64,000 nucleotides of DNA from Symbiopectobacterium purcellii. Lineage in GTDB: Bacteria > Pseudomonadota > Gammaproteobacteria > Enterobacterales > Enterobacteriaceae. Below the pieces are notes generated by a model that saw only the letters and a program-made list of their open reading frames with translations, made no database searches and was not told where the DNA came from. The stretch covers positions 2,852,001 through 2,916,000 of the forward strand of contig NZ_CP081864.1 of NCBI RefSeq assembly GCF_019797845.1. Direction: 5' to 3'. Position numbers and translations under genes: made by a program. Below, piece after piece: positions 57,701 through 64,000 of this stretch (position 1 is its first letter; the number at the start of each line of letters is the position of its first letter).

Positions 57701-57896
57701 ATGATCTGCGTTACGCTGTTTTCCAACGTCTCGGCAGAAGCACCGGTATAGGTCGCTTTAATAGACACAGAGGGGGGGCGACATCCGGATATTGTGCAAT
57801 GGGCAGAGAGGAAATGGCTAACGCCCCAGTCAACATAATGACAATCGAGATAACCCAGGCGAATACCGGGCGATGAATAAAGAAACGTGAAAACAT
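54758..57896 (-). pseudogene. RND multidrug efflux pump (AcrB/MexB-like), two frameshifts
   Basis: Three consecutive frames add up to a ~1,045-residue AcrB-type pump. They are the N-terminus ([20 protein letters not shown] ... AQYPDVAPP), the main body ([20 protein letters not shown], with the proton-relay Asp pair in GLLVDDAIVVVENVERLM) and the C-terminal part ([18 protein letters not shown] to the end). Both breaks fall in runs of seven identical bases (57772-57778 and 55652-55658) where eight would restore the frame. No other lesion is visible. Either the gene is inactivated or phase-variable, or the homopolymers were miscounted. Confidence 0.88.
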
Positions 57897-57899
57897 GGG

Positions 57900-59116
57900 T
57901 TACCGAGCCTCCTTCACAGCAGTGGGGCTAGGTGCAGAGGATATTTCCGTGTTGACTTCGATGGGGCTCACTCGTGCGCCGGCAGTCACTTTATCCGTAC
58001 CCTCGATAATGACACGATCGCCAGCCTGTAGACCTTGAGTTACCCGCCAACGACTATCGATAGCACGTTCAGTGACCACTGTGCGTGCTTGGACACGCTG
58101 CTCGTCATCAACCACCAACGCCGTTGCATTTCCCTTGGCATCACGGGTTATGCCTTGCTGGGGCACCATGATCGCCTGAGGATCGAATCCCTGAACCACA
58201 CGGGCCCGCACATACATACCCGGCAGCAGTACCTTCTGCGGATTAGGAAACTCGGCACGCAATGTCACACTGCCCGTGGAGGTATCCACCGCCACTTCAG
58301 TAAGCTTTAACATCCCAGTCCGATCGTAGGTCGAACCATCCTCCAACGTTAACGATACAGGCATCGTAGTGGCATGATTGCTCTGTGCCAGAGCCAGCCG
58401 TTGCTGGCTCGACTGGGTTAAATCGACATAGACAGGATCGAGCTGGCGTATCGTCGCCAATGCAGTGGTTTGGCCTGCTGTCACTAATGCGCCCGGCGTT
58501 ACCGTTGAGATACCAATGCGGCCGGCGATCGGTGCCTTGATTTGCGTATACCCTAAGTTGATGCGAGCCGTGTTCAGTGCGGCTTGCTTCTCAGCCACGC
58601 TGGCGACAGCGGCATCATAACTGCTCTGTGCATCATCAGCATCCTGCTGTGAGACACCCTCGACTTTCACCAACCGCGCATAACGCTCTGCTTTCAACCG
58701 TGTTGATTTCACACTGGCTTGTGCGTTCTTCAACGTCGCGACCGCTTCGTCATAAGCGGCCTGATAGGGAGCGGGATCCACCTGGTACAGCACCTGCCCA
58801 GCACTGACGTCGCGACCGCTTCGTCATAAGCGGCCTGATAGGGAGCGGGATCCACCTGGTACAGCACCTGCCCAGCACTGACGTCGCCCCCCTCCGTAAA
58901 CAGCCTCTTGTGGATAATACCGTCCACCTGCGGACGCACGTCAGAAATCATCGCCGCCGTCACTCGACCGGTTAATTCGCTACTCAGAGAGAGCGGTTCG
59001 GTTTTTAACGTCATCACCGTTACTGCTGTCTCTGGCGATACCTGCGTCGATTGCCCAACGTCATTACAACCACTTACCAGCAATACCATTACTAAAACAA
59101 AGTGCTTACTTTGCAT
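57900..59116 (-). pseudogene. RND membrane fusion protein (MexA/AcrA-like), broken by tandem duplication
   Basis: This periplasmic adaptor lipoprotein has a signal with lipobox LLVSGC, barrel-sandwich motifs (GRVTAAMISDVRPQVDGIIH; GYTQIKAPIAGRIGISTVTP) and the end region GDRVIIEGTDKVTAGARVSP. At about residue 100 (QVDPAPYQAAYDEAVAT) the coding sequence is duplicated by a 74-bp tandem repeat, which shifts the frame and leads to a stop. Removing one copy restores a ~380-residue adaptor. Divergent from tetR with an operator palindrome between. Confidence 0.88.
58733..58880. repeat. 74-bp tandem duplication inside the adaptor gene
   Basis: Bases 58733-58806 are repeated identically at 58807-58880, followed by 7 more matching bases. 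The period of 74 is not a multiple of three. Confidence 0.95.
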
Positions 59117-59132
59117 GAAATCATGCCCTATA

Positions 59133-59158
59133 ATTGAGAATGAACGTTCATTCTCAAT
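59133..59158. promoter_or_regulatory. TetR-type operator palindrome
   Basis: This is a perfect 26-bp palindrome with half-site ATTGAGAATGAAC and centre at 59145/59146. It lies between the divergent adaptor gene (start 59116) and the tetR gene (start 59242). Confidence 0.85.
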
Positions 59159-59241
59159 ATTAAATAAACCGAGGCCGTCCTGTTGCAAGGTTTGTGTTAG
59201 GTTTTTGTAAAACACCCTATCCAAACGTTAAAGGGGAGCAT

Positions 59242-59856
59242 ATGCAGGAAAAAATGAACAAAGAAGAGCGCACCGAGTACCGCCGCAACCAAATCATTGC
59301 CGCAGCCCGCATATGCTTTCGTCGATCCGGATTCCATGGTGCAGGCATGACGGAAATCGCCAAGCATGCAGAACTGAGCGTGGGGCAAATCTATCGTTAT
59401 TTCACCAATAAAGATGCCGTCATTGAAGCAATAGTTCGGGATATCACCCATCAGAAACTGCAGTTCATGCTATTAGGGGCCAGCCATGTACACCCTGCTG
59501 CGATGGCCGCCAAAGCACTTTCTTTGCGCAAGCCCCCCGACCTTACTCCCCGCATGGAGGAGGATCATGCGCTCATGCTGGAAGTCACTGCGGAAGCAAC
59601 ACGAAACCCACGCGTTGCAGAGATCTTGCAGGAAGCCGACAGCCGGCTATTTCCACAGGCATGCACGCTAATGGCTCGCGATTTTCCCCATTTCACGCCA
59701 GAGCAGATTGCGGCCAGAGTGGAAGTCATGGCAACACTCTGTGAAGGGACGGCATTCCGTTCGGTTCTGCAAACACCAGCCTCACCTGAGCTGTTGCACC
59801 ACCTCTATCAACAACTGTTACAACTGACGTTCTCTGACAATGAAAATGATGAATAA
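59242..59856 (+). CDS. TetR-family efflux repressor
   Basis: This 204-residue protein has a TetR helix-turn-helix (RRNQIIAAARICFRRSGFHG, MTEIAKHAELSVGQIYRYF) and a helical ligand domain. The start at 59242 has AAGGGGAGCAT upstream. It is divergent from the RND operon with a perfect palindrome between, so it likely represses both. It overlaps the downstream MFS gene by 17 bp. Confidence 0.88.
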   Translation: MQEKMNKEERTEYRRNQIIAAARICFRRSGFHGAGMTEIAKHAELSVGQIYRYFTNKDAVIEAIVRDITHQKLQFMLLGASHVHPAAMAAKALSLRKPPDLTPRMEEDHALMLEVTAEATRNPRVAEILQEADSRLFPQACTLMARDFPHFTPEQIAARVEVMATLCEGTAFRSVLQTPASPELLHHLYQQLLQLTFSDNENDE

Positions 59857-61048
59857 AACGCCTACATCGTCCCTGACAGGTACCTCCCGTTTAAGCTACG
59901 CCATCGTCCTCGGGCTACTGGCCGCGCTCGGCCCACTATGTACCGATCTTTATCTGCCCGCACTGCCTTCACTGGGTAATGAATTTTCTGCTTCCACAGC
60001 TACGGTACAACTCAGTCTGACCGCCGGTTTAATTGGTCTGGGTGCAGGACAACTCATTTTTGGTCCTCTGAGTGATACGCAAGGACGCAGACGCCCTCTG
60101 CTTATCTCTCTGATTATCCTTTTGTTAGCATCGCTATGGTGTGCATTTGCACCGGATATCCCCCAACTGATTGCAGCCCGCTTTCTTCAAGGCGCTGCCG
60201 GGGCTGGGGGGGCCGTGTTATCACGGGCTATCGCACGCGATCTTTACAGCGGCTACGAACTGACACGTTTTTTTGCGCTATTGATGCTGATCAATGGTCT
60301 TGCACCTATTCTCGCCCCCGTTATGGGAGGTGTTTTACTACAAACGATGGACTGGCGCGGCATCTTTCTTGCGCTTTCAGCGATCGCGATTGTGTTGTTG
60401 GCGCTTTCTACCTGGCGGTTGAAAGAAACGCTGCCACCAGAGCGTCGAATCACAGGGGGCACAGGCAAACTCCTACAGTCCATCGGCACCTTGCTAACCC
60501 AACGGGAATTTATGGGATTATGTTTGACACAAGCGTTCGTAGGCGCAGGCCTATTCGCCTATATTGGTGCATCGCCGTTCGTCTTTCAGGAGATTTATCA
60601 GCTGAGTCCGCAAGCATTCAGCTTATGTTTTGCGATTAACGGTGTAGGAATGGTTATTGCTGCGCAGATCGCCGCTTATCTGAGTCGCAAGCGAGGCGAA
60701 GTAGCGGTACTGAAAATAGCATTGCACATTGCCGTGGCAGCCGCCTTGATATTGCTGATAGTCTGCGCGTTACGCGCGCCGCTGCCCATCATTATGCTGC
60801 CGCTGTTTGTCACGATGGCAATGATTGGGCTGATTGGCCCTTGCGCCTCAACGCTGGCCATGCAGGGGCAAGGTCATCTGGCTGGCAGCGCATCAGCCTT
60901 GATTGGCATGAGCATGTTTATGCTGGGTGCCATTAGTACCCCATTAACCGGTATCCATGGCACCTCAGCATTGTCGATGGCATTCGCGATCTTCATCTGC
61001 TATGTACTGGCAGGCACTGCATTTACGTTTGTGCACCGCGCCCGCTAA
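59840..61048 (+). CDS. Bcr/CflA-family drug-resistance MFS transporter
   Basis: This 402-residue, 12-segment MFS protein of the Bcr/CflA group starts with LGLLAALGPLCTDLYLPALP. It then has the motifs GPLSDTQGRRRPLL and GAAGAGGAVLSRAIARDLYS. It is probably a proton-driven efflux pump, co-expressed with and controlled by the TetR gene it overlaps. Starts at 59840, 59846 and 59849 are all possible. Confidence 0.87.
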   Translation: MKMMNKTPTSSLTGTSRLSYAIVLGLLAALGPLCTDLYLPALPSLGNEFSASTATVQLSLTAGLIGLGAGQLIFGPLSDTQGRRRPLLISLIILLLASLWCAFAPDIPQLIAARFLQGAAGAGGAVLSRAIARDLYSGYELTRFFALLMLINGLAPILAPVMGGVLLQTMDWRGIFLALSAIAIVLLALSTWRLKETLPPERRITGGTGKLLQSIGTLLTQREFMGLCLTQAFVGAGLFAYIGASPFVFQEIYQLSPQAFSLCFAINGVGMVIAAQIAAYLSRKRGEVAVLKIALHIAVAAALILLIVCALRAPLPIIMLPLFVTMAMIGLIGPCASTLAMQGQGHLAGSASALIGMSMFMLGAISTPLTGIHGTSALSMAFAIFICYVLAGTAFTFVHRAR

Positions 61049-61063
61049 CAGTACCCACTAGCA

Positions 61064-62002
61064 TCAATCCGCCGTGGTGTACTCAGGAAACAGGAACGGG
61101 TTGATGCTGCTGCGAGAGAATCCCTCTTCTTCCATTTTGATATCCAGTACCAGTGAGGCGAGATCGTCTGCTACCGCTTCGACACGATGATCTTTCTCCT
61201 GATACAGCAGCTTGATATAGGTGCCGCAATCACCGCAGCCTTCTGCCTTGATGGCTGACTCTTCACTGTCCAACGACCAATAGTTAAGGTTGCCCGTTGC
61301 CTCGCAGTTACTGCATTTCACGCGCACCATGTGCCATTCACTTTCGCACAGGTTGCAGTGCAGATAACGCAAACCGCTGGTGGTCCCAAGTTGTACTACG
61401 CCATAAACAGGAATGCCGCCACACACCGGGCAGAACTGACGGTGTTCACCCACTTCGGCTTTCGCTTTACCCGGCAGTTGCGTCGCCATCTGTGCCCAAT
61501 AGAGGGAGAGGGCGGCCCAGATAAACGGGGCTTTATCGTTATCTTCGCCGTTAAACTGGTGTGCCAACAGGCTGTCGGCCAGTGTTTCCCACTCCTGCTC
61601 CGGCATTTTCTTCAGATTTTCCAACGTAATAAGCACCTGACCGTTGGCGGCAGGCATTAACTCTTCGATTAACGCATGCAGCAGCGTATGCCAGTGCGTA
61701 TCACGCGGGAACACGCTGGCATCCAGCGGTGGGCGATTGTTCTGCTGCGCCTGTACCAACACATCGGTCAAATCGACGAGCAACGGATGATCGTGCAGCA
61801 CCTTCTGCTGTGCCTCAACCATGGCAGCAGCAAAATTCAGGTAATCGCTGAGCGCATGATCAGCCGCCAATTGGCGCAGACGCTCTGCACGGCTGCTGTA
61901 CAGGCTCTTTAAATTCGCGAACAGCAACGGCGGGATCACGCCCACCGTTGATGATTTTTCATTATTTTCCAACTGTTCCTGAGGGACAATGCGAATACTC
62001 AT
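61064..62002 (-). CDS. fdhE: Formate dehydrogenase accessory protein FdhE
   Basis: This 312-residue cytosolic protein has four zinc-ribbon-like CxxC motifs ([29 protein letters not shown]) and the conserved end ARSS-like [13 protein letters not shown]. It matches E. coli FdhE and is needed for active formate dehydrogenases N and O. It is the last gene of the fdoGHI-fdhE cluster. Confidence 0.95.
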   Translation of the reverse strand: MSIRIVPQEQLENNEKSSTVGVIPPLLFANLKSLYSSRAERLRQLAADHALSDYLNFAAAMVEAQQKVLHDHPLLVDLTDVLVQAQQNNRPPLDASVFPRDTHWHTLLHALIEELMPAANGQVLITLENLKKMPEQEWETLADSLLAHQFNGEDNDKAPFIWAALSLYWAQMATQLPGKAKAEVGEHRQFCPVCGGIPVYGVVQLGTTSGLRYLHCNLCESEWHMVRVKCSNCEATGNLNYWSLDSEESAIKAEGCGDCGTYIKLLYQEKDHRVEAVADDLASLVLDIKMEEEGFSRSSINPFLFPEYTTAD

Positions 62003-62023
62003 CCGGGTGATTTATCCTGTTGT

Positions 62024-62659
62024 TTACGGTTGTTTTTCTTGTTGTTTTCGTTGAATCTCTCGATACCAGCGTGGATGATGCTTCTTCGCCCACGCCGCAG
62101 GTACCCAGCCTTCTACCATAGCAGTAATTGTTCCTTTCACCCATAGCGCCGCATACACATGCACCATGATGACCAGGATCAGACCAACGGCCGCCAGCGA
62201 GTGTACCAGCAGAGCCAAACGGATCACCGGGATAGGAAACGCTGGAGCAAAGTAGGGACGCCACATCACAATCCCACTCGCCAACAGCAGCACCAGGCAA
62301 ATGATGGTCAACCAGAACACACTCTTTTGCCCGAAATTATACCGACCTGTGTCACCGACTTCCTGATTTCTGGCAATTTTGTGGATGTTTTTGGCCCATT
62401 CAATGTCATCACGCTGGATCAGGTTGTGTTTCCAGTAGCGCAGGAACATCAGCAAGAAGGCCACAAACATCACCACGCCAACAAACGGATGCAGTATACG
62501 CGCCAGTTGTGGCGTACCGAGAATATGCAGCAACCAGTTCAGCGAAGGGAACAAAAACCCTAACCCGCTTATCGCGGCAAACACGAAGCAGAATGCCACA
62601 ATCCAATGATTAATGCGCTCAGGCGCGCTATAGCGCTGAATGCGATTACTCTTTTTCAT
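62024..62659 (-). CDS. fdoI: Formate dehydrogenase-O cytochrome b556 subunit
   Basis: This 211-residue inner-membrane protein has four membrane segments and the haem-ligand histidines seen in [10 protein letters not shown] and in [20 protein letters not shown]. The start at 62659 ([19 protein letters not shown]) gives the same length as E. coli FdoI and overlaps fdoH by 14 bp. It passes electrons from FdoH to quinone. Confidence 0.95.
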   Translation of the reverse strand: MKKSNRIQRYSAPERINHWIVAFCFVFAAISGLGFLFPSLNWLLHILGTPQLARILHPFVGVVMFVAFLLMFLRYWKHNLIQRDDIEWAKNIHKIARNQEVGDTGRYNFGQKSVFWLTIICLVLLLASGIVMWRPYFAPAFPIPVIRLALLVHSLAAVGLILVIMVHVYAALWVKGTITAMVEGWVPAAWAKKHHPRWYREIQRKQQEKQP

Positions 62660-63578
62660 GCTGTTTACCCTCATGCTGTGCGGTGGTCGCCTCATCCTTT
62701 ACCTCGTCCTCATCGTCCTCTTCGTCGACCCGATTGGGCCCAACGCCCACATAGTGGAAGACGCTGGCGGCAAAGGTCGCCGCAAAGCCAATCGCGGCGA
62801 GCGGTTTCCAAATCCCCTTCCAGAAGGTCACTGTGGGGCTGATGGCCGGGTTATCCGGTAAACCATGATAGAGCTGCGGCCTGTCAGCATGGTGCAGCAC
62901 GTACATCACATGGGTGCCCCCCACCCCTGCCGGATCGTACAGCCCGGCATTGTCGTAACCGCGCTCTTTAAGATCGACCACGCGTTCCGCGGCCAGGGTT
63001 TTCATATCGTCTTTGGTACCAAAATGAATAGCGCCCGTCGGACAGGTTTTAACACAGGCTGGCTCCTGCCCTACGGCCACGCGATCGACGCACAGCGTGC
63101 ATTTGTAAACGCGGTTATCGTCTTTATTCAACCGCGGCACATCAAACGGACAACCCGCGATACAATAGCCGCAGCCGATACACTGTTCAGACTGAAAATC
63201 AACGATACCGTTGGCATACTGAATAATCGCCCCCTCTGCCGGGCAGGCCTTCAGGCAACCCGGATCCGCACAGTGCATACAGCCATCTTTACGGATCAGC
63301 CACTCCAGCTTGCCGTTTTCCTCAATTTCCGAAAACCGCATCACCGTCCAGGATTTAGCCGTTAGGTCGATAGGGTTGTCATAAACACCAATGTTGTGGC
63401 CTACCTCATCGCGAATATCGTTCCATTCGGAGCAGGCGACCTGGCAGGCCTTACAGCCGATGCAGGTAGTGACGTCGATAAGCTTCGCGACTTCTGCCTG
63501 ATGGTCGCGAGCCTGCGGCGGCGGGGTGAACGCGCTGGTCGCTGAGCGACGAATAACATCTTGTGATTGCATTGCCAT
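62646..63578 (-). CDS. fdoH: Formate dehydrogenase-O iron-sulfur subunit
   Basis: This 310-residue protein has four 4Fe-4S cysteine groups ([42 protein letters not shown]) and a C-terminal membrane anchor ([20 protein letters not shown]). It ends in an acidic tail a little longer than E. coli's ([13 protein letters not shown]). It links FdoG to FdoI. Confidence 0.95.
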   Translation of the reverse strand: MAMQSQDVIRRSATSAFTPPPQARDHQAEVAKLIDVTTCIGCKACQVACSEWNDIRDEVGHNIGVYDNPIDLTAKSWTVMRFSEIEENGKLEWLIRKDGCMHCADPGCLKACPAEGAIIQYANGIVDFQSEQCIGCGYCIAGCPFDVPRLNKDDNRVYKCTLCVDRVAVGQEPACVKTCPTGAIHFGTKDDMKTLAAERVVDLKERGYDNAGLYDPAGVGGTHVMYVLHHADRPQLYHGLPDNPAISPTVTFWKGIWKPLAAIGFAATFAASVFHYVGVGPNRVDEEDDEDEVKDEATTAQHEGKQHEKE

Positions 63579-63590
63579 GTGCTGTCTCCC

Positions 63591-64000
63591 TTACGCCTTT
63601 TCCACGTTGACCAGAAAAGCCTTGTATTCCGGGGTTTGGCTATTGGCGTCCCCCACATGTGGCGTAAGAATATTTGCCATATACCCTTTACGCGTGGTGC
63701 CCTCAAACCCCCAGTGGCAGGGAATACCGATGGTTTCGACCGTTTGCCCGGCTACCGTCAACGTGCGAATACGCTTGGTCACTACCGCTTTGGCTTTAAT
63801 AAAGCCGCGCTTGCTGCTGACCTTCACCGTATCGCCCACACGAATCCCCTTCTGCTGCGCCAACCCTTCGCCAATTTCAACAAACTGCTCGGGCTGCGCA
63901 ATCGCATTCAGACGCGCGTGTTTGGTCCAGTGGCGGAACAGCTCAGTGAGCGAATAGGTGGTCGCGACATAAGGAAACTCGTCCGGTGTTCCCATACGCT
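63591..64000 (-). CDS. fdoG: Formate dehydrogenase-O major subunit, C-terminal part
   Basis: The last ~136 residues of the molybdenum/tungsten-bis-MGD selenoprotein subunit show its C-terminal dinucleotide-binding domain (FVEIGEGLAQQKGIRVGDTV, IPCHWGFEGTTRKGYMANIL). The gene runs off the window end, so the selenocysteine site is not visible. Its stop lies 12 bp before fdoH. Confidence 0.93.
   Translation of the reverse strand, partial: RMGTPDEFPYVATTYSLTELFRHWTKHARLNAIAQPEQFVEIGEGLAQQKGIRVGDTVKVSSKRGFIKAKAVVTKRIRTLTVAGQTVETIGIPCHWGFEGTTRKGYMANILTPHVGDANSQTPEYKAFLVNVEKA

Noticed and set aside
58730..59224. Separate 164-residue lipoprotein gene upstream of the adaptor
   Set aside because: It is the 5' part of the adaptor gene read into the 74-bp duplication, not an independent gene.

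Overview
The window is chromosomal DNA from a member of the Enterobacterales. The ydiN-ydiB-aroD-ydiF-ydiO-ydiP-ydiQRST-fadK block, uvrY-uvrC-pgsA-glyW, yecF, cycA, aspA-dcuA, ydcR, yidH-yidG and fdoGHI-fdhE all read as close relatives of the E. coli genes, with near-identical lengths. The blocks are not in E. coli order. A tRNA-Lys(CUU), an IraP-like protein and dispersed TATACCC...GGGTATA repeats are also present. I infer a Serratia, Dickeya or Brenneria-like genus rather than Escherichia, but the genus cannot be fixed from the sequence alone.

Layout. (1) 1-13.6 kb: a broken LysR gene faces the ydi locus. That locus holds an MFS transporter, quinate/shikimate dehydrogenase, a frameshifted type I dehydroquinase, a CoA-transferase, an acyl-CoA dehydrogenase, an AraC regulator, an electron-transfer flavoprotein pair with its quinone oxidoreductase and ferredoxin, and a short-chain acyl-CoA synthetase. 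Together the acyl-CoA genes can activate an acid, dehydrogenate it (or reduce its enoyl form) and exchange electrons with the quinone pool. (2) 13.6-16.8 kb: a TonB-dependent catecholate-type receptor behind a Fur box, convergent with an unusual Tat-signalled flavodoxin-fold reductase. (3) 17-25 kb: core genes glyW, pgsA, uvrC, uvrY, yecF, a tRNA-Lys, cycA, iraP and a truncated nac.

(4) 25.4-37.0 kb: a decayed genomic island at tRNA-Asn. It carries an integrase ruin, a nuclease-like orphan, a Fur-box-preceded Excalibur protein, an IS30-family ruin inserted in an AraC gene, and two LysR-controlled cassettes of small oxidoreductase, VOC, SnoaL, ABM and MFS genes. A degenerate copy of the tRNA 3' end plus its terminator closes it near 36,965-37,016. 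(5) 37-47 kb: an MFS gene with a divergent Lrp regulator, ylaC, ydcR, pilin debris, yjjA, dcuA, aspA and a LysR gene.

(6) 47.4-52.4 kb: a zinc-finger-less DksA paralogue. It is separated from a Zur-like/extended -10 promoter by 32 perfect copies of a 13-bp repeat. Next come a trilactone-hydrolase-like esterase and an isochorismate synthase behind a perfect Fur box, then an unrecognised gene. (7) 52.6-61 kb: yidH-yidG and an RND efflux operon with a divergent TetR gene and a Bcr-type MFS gene. The efflux operon carries three independent frame-breaking lesions (a 74-bp tandem duplication and two 7-base homopolymers). (8) 61-64 kb: fdhE, fdoI, fdoH and the 3' end of fdoG.

The most interesting points are the 13-bp array in the probable leader of the DksA2-like gene, three strong Fur boxes (one before an Excalibur protein inside the island), the clustered frameshifts, and the paired tRNA-Asn-derived ends of the island.
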